The notes under the pieces were generated by a model. It did not search any database. It saw only the letters and a program-made list of their open reading frames with translations, and had not been told where the DNA came from. The translations under genes were made by a program, and so were the position numbers. Positions 47,793-56,740 of a stretch of DNA of 64,000 bases are shown piece after piece. Each line of letters opens with the position of its first letter. The stretch's first letter is position 1. Origin of the DNA: Caenicola sp034331105 (GTDB lineage Bacteria; Synergistota; Synergistia; Synergistales; Synergistaceae); NCBI GenBank assembly GCA_034331105.1, contig JAXQGB010000012.1, positions 1 to 64,000 of the forward strand. Reading direction: 5' to 3'.

Positions 47793-50201
47793 CTAACCGC
47801 ACGAAATGCAGGAACCGGATTCGGTCTGGATAGTTCTGGCTATTATGTCGTCCTGGACGTCTTTTCCCAGTTCCACAAAGAAAGCAGTGTATCCTGCTAC
47901 ACGCACCAGAAGATTTTTGTATTCCTCGGGATTCTTCTGTGCCGCGATAAGTTTTTTCTGGTCAACAACGTTGAACTGGACATGATAGACACCCAATGTG
48001 CAAAGGCTTTTCAGCATTGCCATAAGCTGCTGAACCCCATTTTCGTTGGAGATCATTTCGGGATCCAGTTTCATATTGAGAAGCGTTCCCTGAACAAAAC
48101 GGTCATGCGGCATTTTCGCCACAGATTTAAGCACTGCGCTGGGACCATTGATGTCCGTTCCGCCATTTGGGCTTACTCCGTCTGCAAGCGGTTTGCCTGC
48201 CTTGCGTCCGGAAGGAAGTGCACCAACCTCAACACCAAAGGGAGTGTTTCCTGAGACAGGAAGTATTCCAGGGGTCATAACTCCAAACTTGCTTCTGTAG
48301 CTCTCTATCTCGTTTGCTATGTAGGTAAAGAGCTCTGCAGCAAAGTTATCTGCACGGGGATCATCATTCCCGAATTTCGGTGCTTCTTTACATGCTTTCA
48401 GTACATCGTCGCAGCCTTCAAAATCGCATGCAAGAGCATCGAGGAGCCTAGACATAGAAACCTGTTTTGTGTCGTATACAATGTGCTTTATCGCTGCAAC
48501 ACTGTTGATAAAGTCTGCCACACCAATGCAAATAATTCCGTTTCCGGCGTTATATTTTGCGCCGCCCCAGGCGTAGTCTTTCGCGCTGTCAATACACTCT
48601 TCAAAGCTTAGCGACAGGGCGGGGACCGGCCTGTTCATGCAAATTTCGTCGATAATGTGGCTTGCCTTTACGACGACCTTGATCACAAAATGCAGCTGAT
48701 CTTTAAGAGCTTTCATGAATTCTTCAAAGGTCTTAAAGTCGCGCGGATCACCTGTCTGAGTACCTGCGAGTTTGCCACTCTTTCTGCACTTGCCGTTCAA
48801 AAGTGTAAACTCGACTACGCTACCAAGATTAATGTCAGCAAGGGCAGAATATCCTCGCAGTTTTCCGGCCAGGTTTGTCTCTACACACCCGCCCGGATTC
48901 CAGTCAAGAGCTTCCCTTAGCGGGATACCTTTGTTCATAAGCATCCTGATGCCGACTTCGTCGTTATGGAATGCGGGAAACCCTGTACCAAGGCTGATAA
49001 GTTCCACGATCTTCCTCAGGAAGGAGTTGGGGTTCTTTGCCATGTTGTAACGGACAGAGAGAGAGGGTTGATACAACTGTGTATCCATGGTGGCCTGAAT
49101 GATCATGTAGGAAAGATCATTGACCGCATCCTGTCCGTTTGTATCCACACCGCCGGCGCAAAGATTCTGAAACATCGGATATCCTGAAGCGTATTCCGCA
49201 GATTTGGCGTCCTGGAAAAGGCATGGCTCAGAGAACTTCACCCACAGGCAGTCAAAAAGCTCCTGCGCCTCTTCAGGAGTTATCCTGCCCGCTTCCAGAT
49301 CTGATTTATAGAAGGGATAGAGGTACTGATCCATGCGTCCCGGGTTATATGCAGCAGCATTCTGCTCCATGAAAATACATATCTGGTAGAAGTAGAAGGA
49401 CTGCATAGCTTCCCTGAAGGTCCTTGCAGGTCTGGCAGGTACCCAGCGGCATGTTTCAGCTATTGCCTCAAGCTCTTTTTTGCGTTTGGGGTCCTTTTCA
49501 ACAGAAGCAAGACGATCTGCTTCTATTGCATAGCGTTCAGCAAGTGTAACGATGCCCTCAGCAGTGATAAGGAGAGCGTCAAGATACACCTCCTTTTCAT
49601 AGTCGCCGGGAACTGTAGGATCAAGTGTGGACTTGCGTTCCTTGATCTTCTCGACGATCTTGTCAACGCCGTTGTTAATGAACCATGAGTATCCGGCTGT
49701 GACCTCGCCCCAGCCTCTCACAGCTTTCTTGTCTATGTAGAGGGCTCCGTTGTCACGAAGGGCAGCTACATCCGAGGGGATCCTTGCAAGCCATTCTTCA
49801 TAGTTGGAACGGCCCTTCCAGTAGGGACGTATAAGTTCCTTGAAGGTTTCTTTGTCTTCAGGAAGGAGGTGGAACTTGTCGTATTCCCTAGTGTTTATCG
49901 TTTCAAGTTCCCTGTCGAGGACAGACCAGCATACATCTGCAGAGAGTATTCCTCCCCTTATCTTGCTGCCTGAATTCCCTATGATCAGTTCATCATCCCA
50001 GATCTTGACCGTCTTCTCCCTGCACTGCTTAAGGAAAGCTTTTGCCTTTCTCGTGACAAGAAGTTCTCCCTGCGTCTCGAGAAAACTCTCGGTAAGAAGT
50101 TTAGCATCTTCCAGGTCGATCTCCGGGTATGTCTCAAATACTTTTTCTTTGAGCCGGTTAACTCTTTCCATGTATTTTGGCTGCTCTTTTACGTTTTTCA
50201 T
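47793..50201 (-). CDS. glycyl radical enzyme of unassigned subclass
   Basis: Pyruvate formate-lyase-like enzyme, 802 residues. Thiyl-radical Cys in NPGGCVETNLAG with Glu two residues on (CxE, the signature of dehydratases, decarboxylases and C-S/C-N lyases rather than true PFL, which has CC). Glycyl radical loop RVAGYTAFFVELGKDVQDD near the C-terminus, which ends in an unusual ESGSCISCG. ATG 50201 has AGGAGG; the frame upstream crosses the operator. GCVET lacks the Pro of the choline lyase and diol dehydratase group (GCVEP). Context: activase, TRAP importer, DMT exporter, FadR-type regulator. Substrate unknown. Confidence 0.9.
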   Translation of the reverse strand: MKNVKEQPKYMERVNRLKEKVFETYPEIDLEDAKLLTESFLETQGELLVTRKAKAFLKQCREKTVKIWDDELIIGNSGSKIRGGILSADVCWSVLDRELETINTREYDKFHLLPEDKETFKELIRPYWKGRSNYEEWLARIPSDVAALRDNGALYIDKKAVRGWGEVTAGYSWFINNGVDKIVEKIKERKSTLDPTVPGDYEKEVYLDALLITAEGIVTLAERYAIEADRLASVEKDPKRKKELEAIAETCRWVPARPARTFREAMQSFYFYQICIFMEQNAAAYNPGRMDQYLYPFYKSDLEAGRITPEEAQELFDCLWVKFSEPCLFQDAKSAEYASGYPMFQNLCAGGVDTNGQDAVNDLSYMIIQATMDTQLYQPSLSVRYNMAKNPNSFLRKIVELISLGTGFPAFHNDEVGIRMLMNKGIPLREALDWNPGGCVETNLAGKLRGYSALADINLGSVVEFTLLNGKCRKSGKLAGTQTGDPRDFKTFEEFMKALKDQLHFVIKVVVKASHIIDEICMNRPVPALSLSFEECIDSAKDYAWGGAKYNAGNGIICIGVADFINSVAAIKHIVYDTKQVSMSRLLDALACDFEGCDDVLKACKEAPKFGNDDPRADNFAAELFTYIANEIESYRSKFGVMTPGILPVSGNTPFGVEVGALPSGRKAGKPLADGVSPNGGTDINGPSAVLKSVAKMPHDRFVQGTLLNMKLDPEMISNENGVQQLMAMLKSLCTLGVYHVQFNVVDQKKLIAAQKNPEEYKNLLVRVAGYTAFFVELGKDVQDDIIARTIQTESGSCISCG

Positions 50202-50257
50202 TATTAAGCCCTCCTGGATGATCTTAACTAATTTTTTACATAAAATTATTTTTGAAT

Positions 50258-50285
50258 TTACTGGCACTACCAGAGGAAGTACCAG
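50258..50285 (-). promoter_or_regulatory. FadR-type operator of the glycyl radical enzyme operon
   Basis: CTGGCA-N13-TACCAG (50261-50285), with the 15-base word TTACTGGCACTACCA at 50258-50272, which recurs exactly, inverted, before the TRAP operon (52334-52348). It sits 11 bases downstream of the -10 box. Confidence 0.75.
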
Positions 50286-50296
50286 TATCTGTTAAA

Positions 50297-50324
50297 ATTA
50301 TAGCTTATTAATTCTTTCTGTCAA
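50297..50324 (-). promoter_or_regulatory. promoter of the glycyl radical enzyme operon
   Basis: TTGACA (50319-50324), 16 bases, TATAAT (50297-50302) on the minus strand. Confidence 0.85.
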
Positions 50325-50346
50325 TATATAATTTTTATAATCATTT

Positions 50347-51216
50347 TTAATTTGACTGTCTCTGCCGTGATGACATAAGTGTAGAAACCAATGCTGTAGA
50401 AAGGATAATTAATCCTCCTGTTAGTTCTCTGACCGATGGTATCTCATTCAATATTATTACCGCAAAAATAATTCCGTAAAATGATTCAAGACCCGCAATT
50501 ATTCCTGCAGTCTGTGCTCTAACATCTTTCATTCCGCCAATAAATAATGAATGAGCCAGGCCCGTAAAAACAACGCCTAACAAAACGATCAAACCCCAAT
50601 CTAAGCTAGTCATTTCTGGTTTGTAGAATAAAAGTATAGGTAATAACACTATGGTTGCAGTCGCCTGCTCATAAAATGTAATAACACTCCCGGTATAATT
50701 TGCAGCCAACTTTCTGTTCAAAAGCGACATCACTGAGAAGGTAAGACACGCAAACATTCCCCAGATAACTCCTATTGTGAGATTATTACTCAGATCAAAC
50801 TCGGGAACTATTAAAATTACTCCAACAAACATTAAAAATGCAAATATAACATCAATTTTATTTAATTTTTCTTCAAACATTAAAGGTTCGATAAATGTTA
50901 CAAAAATTGGATAAGCAGAAAATGTCAAAAGAGCAATTGCAACAGTCGAAACCTGAATAGACTTAAAAAAAGAGGTCCAATGAACAGCTAACAATGCCCC
51001 CATTGCTATAACTATTATATAATCTTTTAAAGAAGCTAATTTGATCGAGGATTTACTCATAAAAAGATATAAACCTATTGAGAGACTTGCAAAAAAAACT
51101 CTCCCAAGGACAATGTACTGAGGGGGCATATTCAAAAATTTACCAAAAAGACCTGTGATACCAAACAACAAAACAGCTGAATGAATTTTGATCAGGCTAA
51201 CCTTGCGATTTTCCAT
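50347..51216 (-). CDS. EamA/DMT-family transporter
   Basis: Inner-membrane protein of 289 residues with ten hydrophobic segments in two EamA repeats (about 10-140 and 150-285; ALLAVHWTSFFKSIQVSTVAIALL in the first, GVVFTGLAHSLFIGGMKDVRAQTAGIIAGLE in the second). EamA carriers usually export amino acids, metabolites or drugs. It is transcribed toward the glycyl radical enzyme genes, and its promoter carries the same operator. An exporter for the product or a by-product is plausible. Confidence 0.9.
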   Translation of the reverse strand: MENRKVSLIKIHSAVLLFGITGLFGKFLNMPPQYIVLGRVFFASLSIGLYLFMSKSSIKLASLKDYIIVIAMGALLAVHWTSFFKSIQVSTVAIALLTFSAYPIFVTFIEPLMFEEKLNKIDVIFAFLMFVGVILIVPEFDLSNNLTIGVIWGMFACLTFSVMSLLNRKLAANYTGSVITFYEQATATIVLLPILLFYKPEMTSLDWGLIVLLGVVFTGLAHSLFIGGMKDVRAQTAGIIAGLESFYGIIFAVIILNEIPSVRELTGGLIILSTALVSTLMSSRQRQSN

Positions 51217-51279
51217 TTTTATGTCTCCTGTTGTTACGAAAATAATTTCTTGACTAATGTTAAAAGTGATATAATATTA

Positions 51280-51304
51280 TTGGTACACCCATAGGTACTA
51301 CCAA
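51280..51304. promoter_or_regulatory. FadR-type operator between the DMT gene and its regulator
   Basis: TTGGTA-N13-TACCAA, same spacing as the operator at 50261-50285; read on the minus strand the two 29-base blocks match at about 22 positions. It lies eight bases downstream of the DMT -10 box and about 105 bases upstream of the regulator start. Confidence 0.75.
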
Positions 51305-51312
51305 TATTGGCA

Positions 51313-51340
51313 ATTATACTCTTGATTAAATTGATGTCAA
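51313..51340 (-). promoter_or_regulatory. promoter of the DMT transporter gene
   Basis: TTGACA (51335-51340), 16 bases, TATAAT (51313-51318) on the minus strand. Confidence 0.85.
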
Positions 51341-51409
51341 TCAGGTAATTTTTCACAAAGTAGGATGTATAATTTAATTGATATTTCAATATATTAGGGG
51401 CGTTCAAGA

Positions 51410-52177
51410 ATGGATAATTTACTCTTACCAAAAGATAGTACTGTCAGTAAAAAACAATTAGTTCAGAGTAAGCTTGTGCAGTTAATAAAAGAAAACAAGT
51501 TTTCAGAAGGTGATAAATTGCCCTCTGAAAGAGATTTGGCAAGATTACTCAATGTGAGCAGAAATGTTTTGCGTGAAGCAATTGTTACGCTTGAAGGCAT
51601 TGGAGCACTAGAAGTTAGGGAGCGTCAGGGAATTTTCGTAAAAAAACAAGATGATTTTGGCATTGCAGACAATTTGCAAAACTTGCAGGCGTTACCTTCA
51701 GATCTGGTTACTTACCAAATGGAGGCTAGAATCATTATTTCTGTTCCGGCTGCTCGCATGGCAGCAGAGAGGCGTACAGAAGAAGATTTAAAAAAACTAT
51801 GGGAATGTTATAAAAACTTTGTTAACTGCCCGTATCAAACAAAAGAAGAACAAATGCAAAACAGCAGATGGGAAGCACTTTTACATTATCTTGTAGTAGA
51901 AGCTGCACACAATCCTGTGATCTCACGAATCAACGAAAGCATCAACTCCTTCGTCGAAAGAAACAACGTACTTGTTCACCCTGATTTGATAAATGAGACA
52001 GGATGGATGGAACACATTAAAGAACAACACAAGAGAATAATAACTGCAATTGAGGTCAAAGATCCTATTCTTGCGGGTGACATTCTTAAAGAACATATGC
52101 TTGAATCCATTTTTTTAATGGAAAAAAATTACCCTCATATCAAGTCAAGATTTTCTCACCCCTACTGGGCACTTTAA
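51410..52177 (+). CDS. FadR-subfamily GntR regulator
   Basis: DNA-binding repressor of 255 residues. Winged helix at about 15-80 (KLVQLIKENKFSEGDKLPSERDLARLLNVSRNVLREAIVTLEGIGALEVRERQGIFV) and an all-helical FCD effector domain to the end, with metal/ligand His candidates (HYLVVEAAHNPVI, MEHIKEQHKRIITAI). FadR-type proteins bind TGGT-N-ACCA-like palindromes; such sites occur before the DMT gene, the glycyl radical enzyme and the TRAP operon around this gene. It is therefore the likely local repressor, released by a carboxylate inducer. Confidence 0.92.
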   Translation: MDNLLLPKDSTVSKKQLVQSKLVQLIKENKFSEGDKLPSERDLARLLNVSRNVLREAIVTLEGIGALEVRERQGIFVKKQDDFGIADNLQNLQALPSDLVTYQMEARIIISVPAARMAAERRTEEDLKKLWECYKNFVNCPYQTKEEQMQNSRWEALLHYLVVEAAHNPVISRINESINSFVERNNVLVHPDLINETGWMEHIKEQHKRIITAIEVKDPILAGDILKEHMLESIFLMEKNYPHIKSRFSHPYWAL

Positions 52178-52518
52178 AATAATCAAAATACGTTGTTGAA
52201 CCCGACAATATCCCAGGGACAGGTAATAATCTGTCCCTGCCTGCTTTTATAGCTAAAGTTTGATAATTTTATTCCCCCACTAGACAAAATCCAAAAATGT
52301 ATTTATACTAATACCCACTTCATGGTTGGTCCATGGTAGTGCCAGTAAGTTATTTGTTGTTCGATCTAATTTTAAGCAAATGGGACCTAATTCAATTGTA
52401 TTCATATCCGTTAATCCGGCATATTGAAGGGAGTGAATCATTTAGTTTCTTTGAGCGTTTCAGTCGTTTTATTATCACAAACTATTTAAAATTAATTGAA
52501 ATAAGGAGAGGATTTAAA
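52178..52518 (+). promoter_or_regulatory. promoter, operator and long leader of the TRAP operon
   Basis: TAGACA (52281-52286), 17 bases, TATACT (52304-52309), followed at 52322-52348 by ATGGTTGGTCCATGGTAGTG-type dyads ending in TGGTAGTGCCAGTAA (52334-52348), the exact inverse of the word in the glycyl radical enzyme operator. About 170 bases of AT-rich leader follow to the binding-protein ATG, without another gene. Confidence 0.75.
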
Positions 52519-53559
52519 ATGATAACGATTAATTCAAAAACTAAAAATTGCATTATTATTGCGCTCCTGTTTGCGTTCATTGTTTATGTTCCGTCGATCG
52601 CCAGTGCAAGACCACTGAGAATGTATGCTCCTGACCCCGCAGACAGCTTTAAGACCCTGGGGCTCGTTGACGCTACAAAAGAAATTAAAAAACTTACCAA
52701 TGGCAAAATTGACATCAAAGTATATCCCGGCGGACAGCTTGGCGGTTACGAAGAGTCAGTCGAAGAAGTAAGACAGGGTACGATCGAGTTGTCAGCAACA
52801 TGGCTTACTAAACGTTGGGACCCAAGACTCGACTTGCTGAACCTACCCTACTATGCTCCCCTTGGATACGATCAGCTTGCAAAAGTAGCTTTTTCTGCAA
52901 ATTCACCCCTGCCTAAAAAAATAGATTCTATTCTTGAAGAGCTTGGCCTTGTCAGCCTTGGCCCCTGGCCTGAGTCATACGCAACCCTAATTTTTGCAAA
53001 AGGGAAGCGTCCGGAGAGTTTCACAGGATTTGATAACAAAAAGAGAAGCATAAGGGTACCTGCAATGCCTCTCTACAGAGACACCTATGTGGCAATGGGA
53101 TATCAGACAGTAACTATGGATGTATCTGAACTTTGGAGCGCAATGCAGACAGGGCAGGTTGACGGGGCCTCGGGCCAGCCTCTCGAAAATGTTTATCTGC
53201 TTGGAAAAGATATTGTTAAGCACGTAGATGCAAATAGAAGTGTCTGCCCCCCTATGTGGATAATGATCAACAAGGATATTTGGAAATCATTCTCCAAGGA
53301 AGAGCAGAAAATTGTCCGCGATACATTTAACAAACACTCACTTAAAACCCTTAAGGTAATGGACCAGAAAGATAAAGAATATGCACAGCTGCTTAAGAAA
53401 GCCGGTATTGAGGTTGCCGAATACTCCGATAAGGATCTTGCTGAATTTGGTGCTCAAATCAGAAAAGTAGTATGGCCGAAATACTACGATGTTTTCGGAA
53501 AAGATTTCCTCAAAAATCTGGAGAAAATGGTAGTAGAAACAAGCAAGGCAAAAAAATAA
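52519..53559 (+). CDS. TRAP transporter solute-binding protein (DctP family)
   Basis: Periplasmic binding protein of 346 residues. Signal peptide (KNCIIIALLFAFIVYVPSIASA) and a DctP fold with the ligand-binding arginine region: PRPLRM-like start, VYPGGQLGGYEESVEEVRQGTIEL, RVPAMPLYRDTYVAMGYQTV (conserved Arg for carboxylate), ELWSAMQTGQVDGASGQP. ATG 52519 follows AAGGAGAGG; the longer frame to 52333 crosses the operator. TRAP ligands are usually organic acids or sulfonates. It is first of three TRAP genes. Confidence 0.93.
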   Translation: MITINSKTKNCIIIALLFAFIVYVPSIASARPLRMYAPDPADSFKTLGLVDATKEIKKLTNGKIDIKVYPGGQLGGYEESVEEVRQGTIELSATWLTKRWDPRLDLLNLPYYAPLGYDQLAKVAFSANSPLPKKIDSILEELGLVSLGPWPESYATLIFAKGKRPESFTGFDNKKRSIRVPAMPLYRDTYVAMGYQTVTMDVSELWSAMQTGQVDGASGQPLENVYLLGKDIVKHVDANRSVCPPMWIMINKDIWKSFSKEEQKIVRDTFNKHSLKTLKVMDQKDKEYAQLLKKAGIEVAEYSDKDLAEFGAQIRKVVWPKYYDVFGKDFLKNLEKMVVETSKAKK

Positions 53560-53592
53560 CAACGCTTGTAATAAAATGTAACAAATCTATTC

Positions 53593-53626
53593 CCGTCTGT
53601 CTGAATGATTTTGTTCAGACAGACGG
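53593..53626 (+). repeat. intercistronic hairpin between TRAP binding protein and membrane genes
   Basis: Perfect 13-bp stem CCGTCTGTCTGAA with an eight-base loop and no T-run. Typical of a structure that stabilises the upstream mRNA and lowers read-through, giving more binding protein than membrane subunits. Confidence 0.75.
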
Positions 53627-53647
53627 TTCATCGAGAGGAGTATGACC

Positions 53648-54181
53648 ATGAGAGGGCTTTCTAATTTCGTCAATTCCATCATGGAATCAAAGATATGGTC
53701 TTTTTTGATATGGGCACAAAGAGCAATTATGCTTTCGACATCGATCATAATGCTTTCAATATTGGGCATTGTCGTTTTTGCCAGATATGTTATGCATGCA
53801 GATGTATTTGGATACGATGAAATAGTATTGATAGATTCATTTTGGATGTATTTCATCGGTGCATCTTATGCAATGTACGAAGGCACACACGTAAAAGCAG
53901 ACATCCTTGCCAGGTTGTTCAATTCACACATTCAGGCACTTATGAAAGTGGCTGCCGGAATATTCCAGACAACAATAAACATAATTTTTAATGTATTTGC
54001 CCTAAACATGATTCTCAGATCTATTGAAACAAAGGCAGTGACTTCGTCTTGGAGCATTCCCTTCCTCTTCCCTCAAATGTCAATTTTTATCGGCTTTACA
54101 TTAATGAGTCTTTATCTTCTCGTTTATACATTAAGAGATATCGATTCATACCTGAGAATTATTGGGAAAGGAAGTAAATAA
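53648..54181 (+). CDS. TRAP transporter small membrane subunit (DctQ family)
   Basis: Four-helix subunit of about 177 residues (IMLSTSIIMLSILGIVVFARYVMHAD ... GASYAMYEGTHVKADILARLF, the conserved GAxxxxxxxxHVxxDIL pattern of DctQ). ATG 53642 lies nearly on its ribosome site; ATG 53648 is seven bases from AGGAG and more likely. It precedes the large subunit by two bases. Confidence 0.92.
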   Translation: MRGLSNFVNSIMESKIWSFLIWAQRAIMLSTSIIMLSILGIVVFARYVMHADVFGYDEIVLIDSFWMYFIGASYAMYEGTHVKADILARLFNSHIQALMKVAAGIFQTTINIIFNVFALNMILRSIETKAVTSSWSIPFLFPQMSIFIGFTLMSLYLLVYTLRDIDSYLRIIGKGSK

Positions 54182-54183
54182 TT

Positions 54184-55482
54184 ATGATATCTGTCCTTAT
54201 AGCAGTAGGAATTATAATATTCGGGCTTTTGCTCGGAGTATATATTCAGTACGCTTTTCTTGGAGCAACGCTTTATTTATTGGTATCTTTGGGATACAAG
54301 AGCAGTTTTCTCCTGACCTATGGATATGGCATCCTTAACTCTCTTGTGTTGATTTGCGTGCCCCTTTTCATTGCCGTCGGGCTTTTGATGAATAAAAGCG
54401 GGATAGGAAAGTGTCTCGTTGAGTTTGTAGATATCTTTGTAGGTAGAGTAAAATGCGGGCTTGCAGTTGTTGCCGTTGTAGCATCCGGAGCTTTTGGATC
54501 TATAGCAGGAAGCAGCCTTGCAACTCTTTCCTGTATTGGTTCAATAATGAAACCGCGCTTCGATGAAGCCGGATATGACAAGGGCTTCACCGCTGCTCTG
54601 ATCACATGCGCTGCTCCGCTTGGATTGTTGATCCCGCCAAGCGCCCATATGATACTGTACTCATGGGCCGGAAGACAGTCCCTATTGGCATGCTTCCTTG
54701 CAACAGTTGGACCCGGGATCATGCTCATGACGCTGTTGTCATTAACAAGTTATTTTATATTAAGGAATAACCCAAACATAAAGACAAGAGACCCAATGAG
54801 CTGGGAAGAATTTATTAAAATGTCACGAAAACGAACCATATCAGCAGTCCCTGCTCTCTTAATGCCTATAATAGTCCTTGGCGGAATATACGGTGGATAT
54901 TTTACTCCGACAGAAGCTGCTGCTGTTGCTGTTATCTACTCTATTCCTGTAGGCTTTTTTATCTATAAAAAGCTCACTATCAAGGAGTTAAAAGAGACTC
55001 TTATAGAAACAGCATCCCAAACCGGTGTTATTATGGTAATGATCTTTTGTATTATGATGTTAAGCAGAATATACATTATGGAAGATCTCCCAGGAATGAT
55101 CACAGACACTATCAAAAATTTCTCAACTAATAAGAATGTTATTCTTTTGGGTACTAATATAATCCTCCTTGTCATTGGAATGATAATGGATGATACAAGT
55201 GCTATTCTTCTCTGTTCACCAATATTTATTCCGATATTACAAGAGTTTGGGGTTGACCCGATTCATTTTGCTGCGATCATTGGAGTAAATATCGGCATTG
55301 GTCTTCTCTCTCCGCCTACAGCACCATGCCTCTATTTTGGTTCAGGAGTTCTGAAAACTGATGTAATTGACATGCTCCCAACAACATTTAAATTTCTACT
55401 TTTTGCGTGGATGCCGACTCTTATCGCTGTGACATATTACCCTCCACTCGCTCTCTGGCTGCCTAATTTTATATTGGGTTAA
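54184..55482 (+). CDS. TRAP transporter large membrane subunit (DctM family)
   Basis: Carrier subunit of 432 residues, about twelve helices, Na+-coupled. Conserved motifs: LICVPLFIAVGLLMNKSGI, ASGAFGSIAGSSLATLSCIGSIMKP (substrate/Na+ site region), PLGLLIPPSAHMILYSWAG, GGYFTPTEAAAVAVIY and the second-half NIGIGLLSPPTAPCLY. Last gene of the operon; a symmetrical terminator follows. Confidence 0.95.
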   Translation: MISVLIAVGIIIFGLLLGVYIQYAFLGATLYLLVSLGYKSSFLLTYGYGILNSLVLICVPLFIAVGLLMNKSGIGKCLVEFVDIFVGRVKCGLAVVAVVASGAFGSIAGSSLATLSCIGSIMKPRFDEAGYDKGFTAALITCAAPLGLLIPPSAHMILYSWAGRQSLLACFLATVGPGIMLMTLLSLTSYFILRNNPNIKTRDPMSWEEFIKMSRKRTISAVPALLMPIIVLGGIYGGYFTPTEAAAVAVIYSIPVGFFIYKKLTIKELKETLIETASQTGVIMVMIFCIMMLSRIYIMEDLPGMITDTIKNFSTNKNVILLGTNIILLVIGMIMDDTSAILLCSPIFIPILQEFGVDPIHFAAIIGVNIGIGLLSPPTAPCLYFGSGVLKTDVIDMLPTTFKFLLFAWMPTLIAVTYYPPLALWLPNFILG

Positions 55483-55508
55483 AATTATTACAAGCTAATA
55501 AACAAACA

Positions 55509-55537
55509 AAAACTGCCGAGAATAACTCGGCAGTTTT
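55509..55537. terminator. bidirectional terminator
   Basis: Perfect 12-bp stem AAAACTGCCGAG with loop AATAA, T-rich on both exits; serves the TRAP operon and the convergent oadB-type operon. Confidence 0.9.
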
Positions 55538-55563
55538 CTTATACTAATAAACAGTATACCTTT

Positions 55564-56694
55564 TTATCCTCCCAAATATGCCAGAAGTACGCCTCCGGCT
55601 AGAACTGATCCTATTTGACCAGCAACATTCGCACCTACAGCATGCATGAGGAGGAAATTTGAAGGGTCAGCTTTTTGACCCATTTTCTGTATAGTTCTGG
55701 CAGACATTGGGAAGGCTGAAATACCTGCTGCCCCAATCATTGGATTTATTTTTTTACCTTCAGGCAAAAAAATATTTACTAACTTTGCCGTAAAAACTCC
55801 TCCAACTGTATCAAGAACAAACGCGACCAGTCCCATTACAATAATTGCAAGGGTGCTGACATTAACAAATTTTTCAGCGGTCATCGTTGCCGAGATCGAA
55901 AAGCCAAGGAGTATTGTTACAATATTCGCCAGCTCGTTTTGAGCTGCCTGAGACAACCTTTCAGTTACTCCGCTCACACGAAGAAGATTCCCGAACATCA
56001 AAAAGCCAAGTAAGGAAATTGACGCCGGAGCAATCAGTCCGCCAATTATGGTTACAGCTATCGGAAATAATATCAGACCTCTTTTGGTTACAACTTTAAA
56101 AGAGGGAGGCATCTTGGTCATTCGTTCTTTTTTTGTTGTGATGGCCATTATTACAGGAGGCTGTATAAGAGGAACCAATGCCATATATGTATATGCAGCC
56201 ACAGATATTGGACCAAGAAGATGGGGGGCGAAACGCGATGAAACATAGATCGATGTAGGGCCGTCTGCAGCCCCTATTATACCTATCGATGCAGCCTCAA
56301 AAACGTCGAATCCCAGTATCATCGCAAGTCCCATTGTCAGAAATATTCCCATCTGAGCCGCAAGACCAAACAAAAAGACCTTGGGATTAGAGATAAGAGG
56401 AGCAAAATCACACATAGCCCCAACTGCAATAAATATCAACAATGGAAATATCTCCGTAGAGATACCCAGCCTGAACAACATTGAAAGTCCGCCTTCTACT
56501 ACTTCCGTTCCTACCATCTGGTCTATCGCAGAAGAAAGGGGAAGGTTAGCCAAAATAGTACCGAATCCCATTGGGAGCAACAGACACGGTTCGAAATCTT
56601 TTTTTACAGCGAGATACATTAAGAGCATACCTATAAAGATCATTAGCATGCTTCCCCAAGTAACTGCGTTGATTATTTTAACTATCAGATCCAA
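55564..56694 (-). CDS. Na+-translocating decarboxylase subunit beta (OadB/GcdB/MmdB type)
   Basis: Membrane subunit of 376 residues from the oxaloacetate/glutaconyl/methylmalonyl-CoA decarboxylase pump family. Marks: GISTEIFPLLIFIAVGAMCDFAPLISNP, IGIIGAADGPTSIYVSSRFAP (with the essential Asp), GISAFPMSARTIQKMGQ and HAVGANVAGQIGS. These pumps need alpha (biotin carboxyltransferase) and gamma subunits, neither of which is present here. It is last in an operon behind an aminotransferase (46-base gap) and an opine dehydrogenase. Confidence 0.92.
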   Translation of the reverse strand: MDLIVKIINAVTWGSMLMIFIGMLLMYLAVKKDFEPCLLLPMGFGTILANLPLSSAIDQMVGTEVVEGGLSMLFRLGISTEIFPLLIFIAVGAMCDFAPLISNPKVFLFGLAAQMGIFLTMGLAMILGFDVFEAASIGIIGAADGPTSIYVSSRFAPHLLGPISVAAYTYMALVPLIQPPVIMAITTKKERMTKMPPSFKVVTKRGLILFPIAVTIIGGLIAPASISLLGFLMFGNLLRVSGVTERLSQAAQNELANIVTILLGFSISATMTAEKFVNVSTLAIIVMGLVAFVLDTVGGVFTAKLVNIFLPEGKKINPMIGAAGISAFPMSARTIQKMGQKADPSNFLLMHAVGANVAGQIGSVLAGGVLLAYLGG

Positions 56695-56740
56695 GGAATT
56701 ACACCTCCCAACATTTGAGTGAAACTGGTTTTTCTACAAA

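Noticed and set aside
47793..50201. Pyruvate formate-lyase assignment
   Set aside because: The active-site loop has a single Cys followed by Val-Glu (CxE) instead of the Cys-Cys pair of PFL.
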